Shown one piece after another: positions 8,229-17,293 of a stretch of DNA of 49,068 bases. The notes under the pieces were generated by a model. That model saw only the letters and a program-made list of their open reading frames with translations, was not told where the DNA came from and ran no database searches. The position numbers and the translations under genes are program-made. Every line of letters begins with the position of its first letter. The stretch's first letter is position 1. The stretch is from Thiohalophilus sp046483665 (lineage in GTDB: Bacteria; Pseudomonadota; Gammaproteobacteria; UBA6429; Thiohalophilaceae), in assembly GCF_046483665.1 (NCBI RefSeq), contig NZ_JAWOCR010000015.1, positions 1 to 49,068 of the forward strand, read 5' to 3'.

Positions 8229-11200
8229 CTAAAGCCGCGCCGCCTGTTGATCGAGTTTCCCGGGCGAAACCGACACCGAGGTCCCCAGCTCCTGGGCAAA
8301 CAGGGACACGCGCAGTTCTTCCACCATCCAGCGGTAGGTCTCCCACTGCGGGCTGAGCGTTTGTTGCGGCGCGTCGCCGATCTGCGCATACACCCGGTTC
8401 CAGTGCTTTTGTATCTCGCCCTGACGTTGTTTATCCGCCGCCGGCGAGCGTTCCAGCTTGTCCAGTCGCAAATTAATGGCCTTGAGATAGCGCGGCAGGT
8501 GCTTCAGCCACTGTCGCGGCGTGGTGCTGATAAAACCCTCGTAGACCAGGCAATCCAGTTGCTGGCGGATGTCCCTGACGGCGTCGAACCAGGCCAGGGG
8601 AATATTGCCCTGCAGACGTTTGGCGACGTGATGGTATTGCTCGAGGATCTCGTACAGCCGATCACAGATTTCATTCGCCACGCTCATCAACTGGCTTTTG
8701 GCCTCTCCCGCCCGACGATTGAACCCCTCCTGTGAACGAATATCCCCGATATCCTCCAGCAGAGCCTCATCGATAATGGCATCGATGAGATCCTGTAACA
8801 GGCTTTGCTTGTCGCCGATCGAGGTATAGAACAACTGGATCTTGTCGATGTGGCGCAGGTTCTTGCGCAGGTACTTCATCTCCTTGCGGGCCACCAGTCG
8901 GAACAGCCGGCGTAGACCCGGTCGCTGCTCGGCCGCTGCCTGCTCGGGATCACTGTACAGGCGCACCGATACACTCTCGCCATCCTCGCTATCGTCCACC
9001 AGCGCCGGGATGGCGCGAATGGTCAGGCCGTGTTGTTCCAGCTCCACGACCTCCGGCAGCTCCCCGAAGTCCCACCGGGTAATGTTTTGCTTTTCAATAC
9101 TTGATGTGGGCAGTTCGGCCAGAACGCCTTCACTCAGGGTCGACAGCTCCTGCTGCAACTGCCCCAGATCCCGGCCGACGCCCAGCACCTGGTGGTCCTG
9201 ATCGACCACGCGGAAGTTCATATGATAAAACTCCGGCAGGTTATCCAGTTGCCAGGCATCCCGGTCGATCTTCGTGCCACTGATCTTTTGCATGTGCGCG
9301 GCCAGGTTGTCGAGTAACGGCCGATGGCGATCATCATTTGATGCCAGAAAATCATCCGCATAATTGGGTACCGGCACGAACTGCTTGCGCAGCGCCTTGG
9401 GCAAACACTTGATCAGCGCAATCACTTTGTCACGCAGCAAGCCGGGGACCAGGTAATCAAACGACGCTTCGCGTAACTGCCCCAGGATGGCCAGCGGCAC
9501 GATGACTGTCACCCCGTCCTCGGCATGGCCCGGTTCAAAGTGGTAATCCAGATCCAGCGTGACCCCGTCGATCTGCATGGACCCGGGGAACTGCTGCTCG
9601 TTGATGTGTTCCGCCTCATGGCGCATCAACGATTCTTTTTGCAGATAGAGTATTTCGGGGTGGGTCTGCTGCACGGTCCTGAGCCATTTCTCGAAGGCCT
9701 TGCCGCTGTAAACCCCCTCTGGAATACGCGCGTCGTAAAATTCGAACAACGCCTGTTCATCCACCAGGATATCCCGGCGCCGGCCCCGGGCCTCCAGCGA
9801 TTCGATCTCCTCGATCACCGACTGGTTATATTTAAAGAATGCCGCCCGGGTCTCATAGTCCCCCTGTACCAGGGCCTCGCGGATAAAGATCTCCCGCGCC
9901 AGCACCGGGTCGATGGGGCCATAGTTAATTCGCCGTTTCGGGCAGATCGTAATCCCGTACAGGGTGGTGCGCTCGAAGGCGCCGACCTGGGCCGGTTTCT
10001 TCTGCCAGTGAGGCTCCGAATAACTGCGCTTGAGCAGATGGGCCGCGAGTTCTTCCACCCACTGTGGCTCTATCCGGGCCACCATGCGCCCGTACAGGCG
10101 GGTAGTTTCCACCAGCTCGGCACACATGATCCATTTGGGGGGCTTTTTGGCCTGCCACGAGCCCGGGTGAATATGAAAGCGGATATTGCGCGCGCCATGG
10201 AACTCGTTGGACTCGATAGCCTTGTTACCGATATTGCCCAGCAGGCCCGACAGCAAGGCCCGGTGGATGTCGTCATACCCGGCCGGTGTGGTATTGAGCC
10301 GAACGCCCTGCTCTTTAAATAGTGTATAGACCTGCTGGTAAATGTCCCGCCACTCCTGCATGCGGTTGTAGGAGAGAAAATGCTGCTTGCAGAACTTGCG
10401 CAGCTTGTTCTGGCTGAGGTGTTTGCGCTTCTCCTCGTACAGGCGCCATAAATTCAGATAAAACAGGAAGTCGGACTTTGGCTTGATTTGATTTCTCTGG
10501 TCTTTTTTCTGTTTATGCTTGGGTGTGTTGGCGTTGTTATCCGCTTCCTGGTCTTCCGGCGGGAAATAAATCAGCCGGTGTTGCTCATCAGCCTGTTGCT
10601 GCTTGTCGGCCGGGCGTTCCCGCGGGTCCTGCACACTCAGCGCACTGCCGATGATCAACAGCTCCTGCAGGCAGTTGAACTGCCTTGCGGCGATCAACAT
10701 GCGACCGATCTTCGGGTCCACCGGCAGGCGCGCCAGTTCCTTGCCCAGTGTTGTGACATTCTCGTGTTCATCCACCGCGCCCAGCTCATGCAGTAGCTTG
10801 TAACCGTCCCTGATGTAGCGGGCATCCGGCGGCTCGATGAACGGGAAGTCTTCGATATGCCCCAGCCGCAAGGCCTCCATCTGCAGAATCACCGCCGCCA
10901 GGTTGGTGCGCCTGATCTCCGGGTCGGTAAACTCGGACCGCGCGTTGAAGTCGGCCTCCGAGTAGAGGCGAATACACACGCCCTCGGCAATCCGACCGCA
11001 GCGGCCCTTGCGCTGGTTGGCGCTGGATTGCGACACCGGCTCAATGGGCAGGCGCTGGATCTTGCTGCGATAACTGTAGCGGCTGATCCGCACCGTGCCG
11101 GTGTCGATCACGTAATGGATACCGGGCACCGTCAACGAGGTCTCGGCGACATTGGTCGCCAGCACAATGCGCCGGTGTTTGGCCGGGCTGAACACCCGGT

Positions 11201-12242
11201 TCTGTTCCGCGCCGCTCAGTCGGGCATATAACGGCAGTATCTCGGTCTGCGGCGGATGATGCTTGCGCAGCGCCTCGGCCGCCTGGCGGATCTCCCGCTC
11301 GCCACTGAAAAAGATCAGGATATGCCCCGGGCTTTTGCCCTGCTCGGTATCGATCGCCGCCAGCTCATCCACCGCCTCCAGCACGGCCTGTTGCATGTCC
11401 CGGGTGGTCGCGTCGCTGTCGTCATCGCCTGAAGCACATTCACTCTCCAGCAATGGCCGGTATCGCACCTCGACCGGGTACGTGCGGCCCGAGACCTCGA
11501 TGATGGGGGCATTGTCAAAATGGCGGGAAAAGCGTTCGGTATCGATGGTTGCCGAGGTAATGATCACCTTCAGATCCGGCCGCTTCGGCAACAGCTGTTT
11601 GAGATAACCCAGCAGAAAATCGATATTCAGGCTGCGCTCGTGGGCCTCGTCGATAATCAGGGTATCGTACTCGTTCAGGAACCGATCGCCCTGGATCTCG
11701 GCCAGCAGGATCCCGTCGGTCATCAGTTTCAGATACGTATTCGGACCGACCCGGTCCTTGAACCGGACCTTGTAGCCTACCGCCTCACCCAGGTCAGTCT
11801 GCAGCTCGTCAGCCACCCGGCTGGCAATACTGCGCGCCGCCAGGCGCCGCGGCTGGGTGTGGCCAATCATCCCGGCCACGCCCCGCCCCAGCTCCATGCA
11901 GATCTTGGGTAACTGGGTCGTCTTGCCCGAGCCCGTCTCCCCGGCCACGATCACCACCTGGTGCTGTGCGATTGCCTCGCGGATATCCTCGCGCCGCTCA
12001 CTGACCGGCAGATTTTCCGGGTAAGTCGGTACCGGCAGCCCGACCCGTCGCCGGGCACGTCGCGACGCCGAGGCCTGGATATCCGCGGCCAGTTGCTGCC
12101 ATTGCGATTCGGCAGCGTCAGTCTTACCCTTTGACTGCCGGAGTTTCTTCAACCGCCGACGAAAACGGAACTGATCGCGCAGCATACAGCTGGCGATCAG
12201 GTCAGATAACGATTGGGGATTCGATGCCGGGGGCGCTTTCAT
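8229..12242 (-). CDS. hrpA: ATP-dependent RNA helicase HrpA
   Basis: At 1337 residues it matches the usual ~1300 of HrpA. DEAH-box signatures: Walker A GETGSGKTTQ (101-110), DEAH at 198-201, the SAT motif (ITSATID), and motif VI SQSSANQRKGRCGR. Next come the ratchet/winged-helix and OB region (TTLYGITICPKRRINYGPI), and the long C-terminal HrpA-specific DUF3418 region, near the end RLDKLERSPAADKQR...WMVEELRVSLFAQELGT. HrpA is a 3'-5' RNA helicase that rescues stalled or collided ribosomes and affects mRNA processing. It is encoded alone on the minus strand. Confidence 0.97.
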   Translation of the reverse strand: MKAPPASNPQSLSDLIASCMLRDQFRFRRRLKKLRQSKGKTDAAESQWQQLAADIQASASRRARRRVGLPVPTYPENLPVSERREDIREAIAQHQVVIVAGETGSGKTTQLPKICMELGRGVAGMIGHTQPRRLAARSIASRVADELQTDLGEAVGYKVRFKDRVGPNTYLKLMTDGILLAEIQGDRFLNEYDTLIIDEAHERSLNIDFLLGYLKQLLPKRPDLKVIITSATIDTERFSRHFDNAPIIEVSGRTYPVEVRYRPLLESECASGDDDSDATTRDMQQAVLEAVDELAAIDTEQGKSPGHILIFFSGEREIRQAAEALRKHHPPQTEILPLYARLSGAEQNRVFSPAKHRRIVLATNVAETSLTVPGIHYVIDTGTVRISRYSYRSKIQRLPIEPVSQSSANQRKGRCGRIAEGVCIRLYSEADFNARSEFTDPEIRRTNLAAVILQMEALRLGHIEDFPFIEPPDARYIRDGYKLLHELGAVDEHENVTTLGKELARLPVDPKIGRMLIAARQFNCLQELLIIGSALSVQDPRERPADKQQQADEQHRLIYFPPEDQEADNNANTPKHKQKKDQRNQIKPKSDFLFYLNLWRLYEEKRKHLSQNKLRKFCKQHFLSYNRMQEWRDIYQQVYTLFKEQGVRLNTTPAGYDDIHRALLSGLLGNIGNKAIESNEFHGARNIRFHIHPGSWQAKKPPKWIMCAELVETTRLYGRMVARIEPQWVEELAAHLLKRSYSEPHWQKKPAQVGAFERTTLYGITICPKRRINYGPIDPVLAREIFIREALVQGDYETRAAFFKYNQSVIEEIESLEARGRRRDILVDEQALFEFYDARIPEGVYSGKAFEKWLRTVQQTHPEILYLQKESLMRHEAEHINEQQFPGSMQIDGVTLDLDYHFEPGHAEDGVTVIVPLAILGQLREASFDYLVPGLLRDKVIALIKCLPKALRKQFVPVPNYADDFLASNDDRHRPLLDNLAAHMQKISGTKIDRDAWQLDNLPEFYHMNFRVVDQDHQVLGVGRDLGQLQQELSTLSEGVLAELPTSSIEKQNITRWDFGELPEVVELEQHGLTIRAIPALVDDSEDGESVSVRLYSDPEQAAAEQRPGLRRLFRLVARKEMKYLRKNLRHIDKIQLFYTSIGDKQSLLQDLIDAIIDEALLEDIGDIRSQEGFNRRAGEAKSQLMSVANEICDRLYEILEQYHHVAKRLQGNIPLAWFDAVRDIRQQLDCLVYEGFISTTPRQWLKHLPRYLKAINLRLDKLERSPAADKQRQGEIQKHWNRVYAQIGDAPQQTLSPQWETYRWMVEELRVSLFAQELGTSVSVSPGKLDQQAARL

Positions 12243-12305
12243 CAGGGATTACCGGGGGATTACCGGGAGTATTCAAAGGGCGTTCTGTAGTAATTTGATG
12301 CATAG

Positions 12306-12735
12306 CTATTCATTTTTTACTGGCCCCAGCGCTTCGGCTAACTCCAAAAGCTCTGTTGTTATTTCAGTCAATTCCAGAAGCAACTGTCGATTCACATCCA
12401 ATTGCCCTTCATACTCGGCTAAATTACGTTGTTTATGACATTTGTCGAGCACGAGCCACTTTGCTTTATCCAGCCCAACGGTATGCTGGGTGCATTGAAA
12501 TACCAGGTAACGGTTCTCGGAGCGATAACCATGCCAACGCAATGCAGCGGTAGCCAACGTGTGTGCTGCATCGTAGGCCAATAAAAACCGGCTTTCCTCG
12601 GATAACGCTTCTACCTGTGCATCCTTTAGCCTTCGTTTCGCTTGATGCGACCAGCCCTTCAAATTCCGCCTGATCAGGCGGTTCCTTTTTGAGTTGTTTG
12701 ATTTTTACCAGGTTGTCCAAATTCTGTAATGTCAT
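12306..12735 (-). pseudogene. HEPN-domain protein of an MNT-HEPN pair, apparent frameshift
   Basis: The product is split across two frames. The first frame starts at ATG 12735 (MTLQNLDNLVKIKQ...PPDQAEFEGLVASSE). The second carries RRLKDAQVEALSEESRFLLA and continues through AALRWHGYRSENRY, the HEPN-type KCHKQRNLAEYEG, and a helical tail to 12306. Removing one A from the AAA run (plus-strand TTT at 12636-12638) joins them as ...VASSE-RRLKDAQ..., the spacing I expect for this family. It is either a real inactivating frameshift, a homopolymer sequencing error, or less likely programmed frameshifting. In a functional pair this would be the RNase-like toxin. Its start overlaps the nucleotidyltransferase gene. 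Confidence 0.75.
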
Positions 12736-13039
12736 CGGCGCTTCCTTTCACCCAGATTTTGGGTTGTTCCATTACCCGTGTTAAGAATGCATTCTTATCC
12801 ATGATTTTCTTTCTTATATCTGACCTGGCATAAATTGTTGGATTGATCTCCCTTCCCAATGTCTCATCCGTTTCTGCTAACAGACTCATGAGGTCAGAGC
12901 AGGCAACCGATTCAGAGACCACAAACAGATCCACATCGCTGCTGGCCGTATCCTCACCCCTGGCAATCGAGCCATAGATAAAGGCGCATTCTATCGCTTT
13001 ATCAAACGGCACCAAAGCCTCACGAATCACATCCACCAT
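12674..13039 (-). CDS. MNT-type nucleotidyltransferase domain, N-terminally truncated
   Basis: This 121-residue open frame carries the minimal nucleotidyltransferase signature YGSIARGEDTASSDVDLFVV (GS, then D-x-D), and ends in a helical tail overlapping the HEPN start. Intact relatives carry an N-terminal winged-helix DNA-binding domain. Here that part survives only as broken remnants upstream (13040-13166), so ATG 13039 is merely the first start after a stop. MNT proteins act as antitoxins that AMPylate the HEPN toxin. With both partners damaged the module is probably inactive, although this catalytic core still looks intact. Confidence 0.75.
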   Translation of the reverse strand: MVDVIREALVPFDKAIECAFIYGSIARGEDTASSDVDLFVVSESVACSDLMSLLAETDETLGREINPTIYARSDIRKKIMDKNAFLTRVMEQPKIWVKGSADDITEFGQPGKNQTTQKGTA

Positions 13040-13166
13040 CCCGAAAGTCTTGATCGCAAGACCACGCAGCTCGGCAAAGACCGGAGATGATGGATTAGCC
13101 TGAAAATGTTACTGATTGCCTACTCTTGTCACCGACACCAGGCCGGACTGGCACGCGGGTCAGACT
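13040..13166 (-). pseudogene. Remnant of the winged-helix domain of the MNT protein
   Basis: Reading upstream of ATG 13039 in the same frame gives HFQANPSSPVFAELRGLAIKTFG, which runs straight into the nucleotidyltransferase. Above it a TAA stop (13109-13111) interrupts VTRVGNQ-stop-HFQANP, where relatives have a continuous VGNQ-[KR]-H-[YF]-Q-A-N-P. Further up, QSGLVSVTRVGNQ and, in another frame, SLTRV are recognisable. The trace then ends about 10 bases before the NADAR stop codon. This indicates at least one nonsense change, probably one frameshift, and loss of the first ~60 residues. Confidence 0.65.
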
Positions 13167-13175
13167 CCGCTCATG

Positions 13176-13634
13176 CTACGACTCAGCGAGTTTATCCCGA
13201 ATATCCATGAGTATCTTGCCGTACATGTTCTCACCACGGCCATCCCGACCGCAGCCCCAGTAATAATCATACAGGCTGTTCTCGACGATCTTTTGATCAC
13301 CGGTTTTTCGCAGTGCACGGGCCACTTCCTCATGGCTTCGGCATTTCGTGTAGGTACCGCGCGTCATCACTGTTGACTTGATTTTCTTCCAGTCCTTGCG
13401 GATCTGTTTTTTATTCTGCTTTGCAAGTTTCGCAGCATCTATGGGGTGCGGGGCCTGGCGAATGGTTTCTCGAATGGCCTCGTCTTCGAACTTCATTGCC
13501 TGATAATAATGTTCCACTGAGGGCCAATCCGCCTCGTCCAGATGAAAACCGAACCTGGAATAGCTCGACAGGGGATCGTTCACATCCTGACGAGAGAGAT
13601 AAACATCATTGTCAGTTTTCGATTTAAAAAGCAT
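13176..13634 (-). CDS. NADAR family protein (YbiA-like N-glycosidase)
   Basis: This 152-residue protein shows the NADAR (DUF1768) signatures: LSSYSRFGFHLDEADWPSVEHYYQA at the start, the central helical segment with PHPIDAAKLAKQ and RKDWKKIK, and the terminal YYWGCGRDGRGENMYGKILMDIR. Family members are N-glycosidases. Some release ADP-ribose from guanine on nucleic acids (countering DarT), and YbiA-type members act on riboflavin-pathway intermediates. No darT is adjacent, so either role is possible. It lies 13 bases from selO in the same direction, and its end abuts the broken MNT gene. Confidence 0.85.
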   Translation of the reverse strand: MLFKSKTDNDVYLSRQDVNDPLSSYSRFGFHLDEADWPSVEHYYQAMKFEDEAIRETIRQAPHPIDAAKLAKQNKKQIRKDWKKIKSTVMTRGTYTKCRSHEEVARALRKTGDQKIVENSLYDYYWGCGRDGRGENMYGKILMDIRDKLAES

Positions 13635-13647
13635 TCCGGGCCCTTTG

Positions 13648-15369
13648 TTATGACGAGCAGCTCATATGCGACACCCCGCCGAGCTCACTGAACTCGGGGG
13701 GCTTCAGGCGATAGTATTTCTCTTCCACTTCTTTCGACTGCTCGGCGTAAGGTTGTGTCATCACGTCTTGCAGTTCTCTGATCAGCGTGTAGTCTCCCAT
13801 GGCCGCCTGCTGATAAGCCGGGGCCAGCAACCATTCCCTCAAGGTGTATTTGGGATTCACGCGTTTCATTCGTACGGTGATATCTTCCAGCGTGCCCGGC
13901 TCATCGCCCAGCCGCGACTGCCATTGGCTCAGCCACTCTGACCACTGCTGTTCCAGCTCGTCAGTCAACTGGCCGTAGAAGCTCTTTTTCAGCGGGCCAA
14001 TATCACCCGGTATCGATGAGAGTTCGCGAAAGAAAAGGGTGTAATCGACCGAGGTTTGCAGCATGAGGTTGGCAAGCTCATTGAACAGGTCGACGTCCAA
14101 CGTCTCCAACCCCAGTTTGGCCGCAAACATCTTTTGCAATGCTTCCTGCATCACGTTGGCAAAGCCGTTTCGAATCTCGTCAAGCTGTTGCGTCGCCTTG
14201 TGATTCGATTCCAGTAGCGGCCGCAACGCGGTACAGAAACTCTCGAAGTTACGTTCGGCGGCCACGGGCTGATTCCAGAACGCAAAGTGCTCCCCGCCGC
14301 CTGTCCAGGGCTGGTAGTAAGGATCAAAGACCTCCATGAAGCCAAACGGGCCATAATCCAGGGTCACACCACCGGCCTGGGTGTTATCGCTGTTGAAATT
14401 GCCCTGGCAATAACCGACCCGGATCCAGTTGGCCACCAGCGAGGTCAGGCGGCTACGAAATTCCTGTGCGAGCAGGACCACCTTCTCGGGGGTACTCAGA
14501 CTCGGGTCGATGACATCCGCGTACTCACGGTCGACCAGGTGCAACACCAGCTGCTCCAGTTCCGCCAGCGCATCAGGGTGTTCCTGCTTGCGCGCCCGGC
14601 GACCAAACAGCTCAAGCTGGCCCACCCGAATGAATGACGGGGCAACGCGCGTCGAGATCGCCACGTTCTCCTCGGCCATTCGGTCGGGTTCGAACGAGTG
14701 CGAACCTTCTGAATACCAGGGTCGATCGACCGTCTCCGTTTTCGACACATACAGGCTCAACGACCGGGAGGTCGGCACCCCCAGGGCGTGCATGTGTTCC
14801 TGGGCCAGGAACTCCCGAACACTCGAGCGCAACACCGCGCGACCGTCCGCGCCGCGGCAGTAGGGCGTGCGACCGCCTCCTTTTAGCTGCATCTCCCAGC
14901 GTCGACCACCAATGACCGCCTCAAGCACCGACATGGCACGACCATCCCCATAGCCGTTACCGGTCCGAAACGGGCACTGCGCGGTGTATTCGGTGCCGAA
15001 GATGGAAAGGGCATAACCCGTGGCCCAGCCCACCGGGCGCATCGGCGCCGGAACCTGTGAAAGATCGCCGCTGAACACCCGCATAAAATCGGCCGACTCG
15101 GCCAGGCTGTCGGCCAGGCCCAGTTCCTGGAAAAAGCCCCGGCTGTGCGCGACATACTCGGGATTTTCGATGGGCGTGGGTTTAACCGGGACATAATGTC
15201 CCGAAGAGATCTGACGCGGATCATGATCCGCCCCGTGTTCACTCGCCTCGGGATCGCGATTGAGTGTATCCATGAAGGAGTAATCCGCACATTCTGCGAG
15301 ATCCTCCAGCGTCGAGATGCCGGGGGCAGATTCCTGCAATACTTGATTTTTCATAGGGTAATTAGACAC
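13648..15369 (-). CDS. selO: Protein adenylyltransferase SelO
   Basis: SelO is a pseudokinase-fold enzyme that transfers AMP to Ser/Thr/Tyr of target proteins, linked to oxidative stress. Visible: the FSGDLSQVPAPMRPVGWATGYA entry, LKGGGRTPYCRGADGRAVLRSS nucleotide loop, GYCQGNFNSDN and LDYGPFGFMEVFDP (metal/catalytic motifs), an NPKYTLREWLL segment, and the C-terminal MSCSS. That ending is equivalent to the position where eukaryotic SelO carries selenocysteine, here a plain Cys. At 573 residues it belongs to the long form (E. coli YdiU is ~478). The annotated start is a GTG at 15369, and an ATG five codons later is an alternative. Confidence 0.95.
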   Translation of the reverse strand: MSNYPMKNQVLQESAPGISTLEDLAECADYSFMDTLNRDPEASEHGADHDPRQISSGHYVPVKPTPIENPEYVAHSRGFFQELGLADSLAESADFMRVFSGDLSQVPAPMRPVGWATGYALSIFGTEYTAQCPFRTGNGYGDGRAMSVLEAVIGGRRWEMQLKGGGRTPYCRGADGRAVLRSSVREFLAQEHMHALGVPTSRSLSLYVSKTETVDRPWYSEGSHSFEPDRMAEENVAISTRVAPSFIRVGQLELFGRRARKQEHPDALAELEQLVLHLVDREYADVIDPSLSTPEKVVLLAQEFRSRLTSLVANWIRVGYCQGNFNSDNTQAGGVTLDYGPFGFMEVFDPYYQPWTGGGEHFAFWNQPVAAERNFESFCTALRPLLESNHKATQQLDEIRNGFANVMQEALQKMFAAKLGLETLDVDLFNELANLMLQTSVDYTLFFRELSSIPGDIGPLKKSFYGQLTDELEQQWSEWLSQWQSRLGDEPGTLEDITVRMKRVNPKYTLREWLLAPAYQQAAMGDYTLIRELQDVMTQPYAEQSKEVEEKYYRLKPPEFSELGGVSHMSCSS

Positions 15370-15572
15370 TGTTTAATCTGATCTTCACTATGCCATGCAA
15401 ACGGAGGCGTTGTGAATAAGACTCTATATCAGCGCAGGGGTTCAAAAGAAAATAGCGTCATACAATGAGGGACTCTTACTTAAACGTGTCGGTAACCTTT
15501 TATATTTACTGTTACCCGACCCCGTGATTATATGCCCGTCAAGTTTAAATAAAAGCCGTGGTCTGTTCCCTG

Positions 15573-16982
15573 CTATTCTGTTGCAAACCCAAACAAGCGT
15601 TTTGACTTGATGAGTTCTGTAACATTTTCGGGTACGCTGGATTCCCACTGTTTATTTCCAGCCTGTAATTCCTGTAAGACTTCATGTGAGTAGATCTTCA
15701 GGTATTCAGTTGGTATAGATTCTAATCCGTGAATATAGCCATTTTCTTTCAGATGAGCCAAAAGGTTTTGTAAGTTTTCTGCCGGTCGAAACTGGTCCAG
15801 ACCAATGAAATTACCATTGGTCTGATCGTGCATTGGACAGACATACAGACGCAGGTCATGACGAAACAGGCGGCCACAAGCTTCGAGTATTCCTCCGGAT
15901 AGATCTTCATAATGCTTTTCGTCGAAGAGCTCATACAATGAGGGCAGCCCCATTGCAATGGCGATCGGTTGCCGGGTGTAGCGGAACAGGTACTGAGCGA
16001 GGCGATAGTACTCACCGTAGTTGGAGATTAATACGTTCATACCCAGTGCAGCCAGTATGTCTGCACGATTCAAAAAATCACTGGCATCCACGCACTCGCC
16101 ATCTTCTTCGCAAAGATTATTCAAGGTCATCTCGGCAAGCACGACCAGTTTGCTATCATCAATATCGTTTTCACGCGTCAGGGTTTGACGAGTTTTTTCA
16201 AGTAAATCAACGGTCAGATGTGTTGGTGGACGAAATCGACTACGTTCAATTAAAACCGGGCGTTGCCAGAGCACATCGGCTACCTGGGCAACTCGCCCGT
16301 CAGCAGTAAACATGGCAGCATCACTCATGCCTTGTTCGACCAGTTGCAGAGCCATCAGGCGATTATCTACCCGGGCAAATGCCGGACCTGAGAAGTCAAT
16401 CATATCCAGTTCCGCCTGGTCCGCATGAACATTATCCTGTAATGAGCTGAGCAGAGTCGTCGGATCCTCGTGTAACATCAGCGCACCATAGATCAGATTG
16501 ACGCCGAGTAAACCCAGGGTCTCCTGATCCTGTAAATTGCTTTTACCATGCAGGTTAACATGTAACTCAATCCGGGAAGGCGGCTGGTTGGGTTGTGTTT
16601 GGAAGCGGATCCCAAGCCAGCCCTGGCCATCCTTTTTATGGCTGTAGCTGCGGGCAGAGACGGTATTGGCGAATGCAAAAAAAGTTGTATCACTGCCGCG
16701 TGTCGTAGCAAGGCGTTCCAGTAACAGGTTGTATTCGACTTCGAGCATGGCCTGTAAACGTTCGCGGCAGACATAACGCGGAGCGCTGCCATAAATCGCA
16801 TCAGAAAAAGTCATATCGTAGGCTGACATGGTTTTGGCAATGGTGCCGGCTGCTCCACCGACACGAAAAAACCAGCGGGCTGTTTCCTGGCCGGCGCCGA
16901 TTTCGGCAATCGTTCCATATTTTTGTCGTGAACGATTAATGGCGGCGGCTTTCTGGTACTGGTCGTGGATGGTCTCGCTCAT
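15573..16982 (-). CDS. Conserved protein of unknown function, 469 aa
   Basis: Start ATG 16982 follows an AAGGAGAG ribosome binding site. The protein has no signal peptide or membrane segment and looks like a soluble cytosolic enzyme or nucleotide-binding protein. Notable stretches: AEIGAGQETARWFFRVGGAAGT and KTMSAYDMTFSDAIYG near the N-terminus, FFAFANTVSARSY, LGLLGVNLIYGAL, GMSDAAMFTADG, and AALGMNVLISNYGEY. From memory, homologues of this length are widespread and carry uninformative or misleading names. Nothing here supports a beta-barrel receptor. The Gly-rich segments and possible acidic metal ligands would fit an enzyme, but no reaction can be named. Confidence 0.7.
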   Translation of the reverse strand: MSETIHDQYQKAAAINRSRQKYGTIAEIGAGQETARWFFRVGGAAGTIAKTMSAYDMTFSDAIYGSAPRYVCRERLQAMLEVEYNLLLERLATTRGSDTTFFAFANTVSARSYSHKKDGQGWLGIRFQTQPNQPPSRIELHVNLHGKSNLQDQETLGLLGVNLIYGALMLHEDPTTLLSSLQDNVHADQAELDMIDFSGPAFARVDNRLMALQLVEQGMSDAAMFTADGRVAQVADVLWQRPVLIERSRFRPPTHLTVDLLEKTRQTLTRENDIDDSKLVVLAEMTLNNLCEEDGECVDASDFLNRADILAALGMNVLISNYGEYYRLAQYLFRYTRQPIAIAMGLPSLYELFDEKHYEDLSGGILEACGRLFRHDLRLYVCPMHDQTNGNFIGLDQFRPAENLQNLLAHLKENGYIHGLESIPTEYLKIYSHEVLQELQAGNKQWESSVPENVTELIKSKRLFGFATE

Positions 16983-17293
16983 CTGGTCTCTCCTTGCCGA
17001 AATTAACAGGCTATCTTACCCATTATAGTCAAAGCTGCATCAAAACTTCGCTTTAAATCCCCTTGAATCTGCACGCCGGGGGCAGGTCTTGTAGTTTGCT
17101 TCTCGAAAGGCAAGACCAGACCCTAATTTCGGACGAGATGTTCATCTCTTGTGACTGGAGGGTATTTCGGGTTATTAAAAGGACGGTATGATAGAAATTT
17201 CAGTCAGGTGAACCAAAATGGTCGGTGACAACCGAAAATTATTCGTATTAGCATTTGTCACCGACCATTTTTATCCTATCGCTTATTATCTAC
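16983..17293. other. Intergenic boundary of A+T-rich module
   Basis: About 310 bases separate the 469-aa gene from the helicase operon, and base composition shifts sharply to A+T-rich at its right end. It holds a partial inverted repeat (GGTCTTG at about 17093, CAAGACC at about 17120) and the perfect palindrome listed separately. No gene was seen. Confidence 0.4.
17215..17271. terminator. Perfect 17-bp inverted repeat, probable bidirectional terminator
   Basis: The left arm AAAATGGTCGGTGACAA (17215-17231) is the exact reverse complement of the right arm at 17255-17271, with a 23-base spacer. The right arm continues into T-rich sequence on the plus strand, and the left arm gives TTTTGG on the minus strand. 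It lies 23 bases after the helicase stop codon. Terminator function is inferred from this position. It could alternatively be an end or whole copy of a small repeat element. Confidence 0.6.

Noticed and set aside
13125..13135. TTGTCACCGAC at 13126-13136 identical to part of the 17215-17271 palindrome
   Set aside because: It lies in the decayed wHTH coding sequence and matches only 11 bases of one arm, so coincidence is the simpler reading.
17041..17160. Possible tRNA or small RNA gene at the edge of the helicase module
   Set aside because: Short complementary arms exist, but no cloverleaf, TTC-loop or anticodon arrangement could be drawn.
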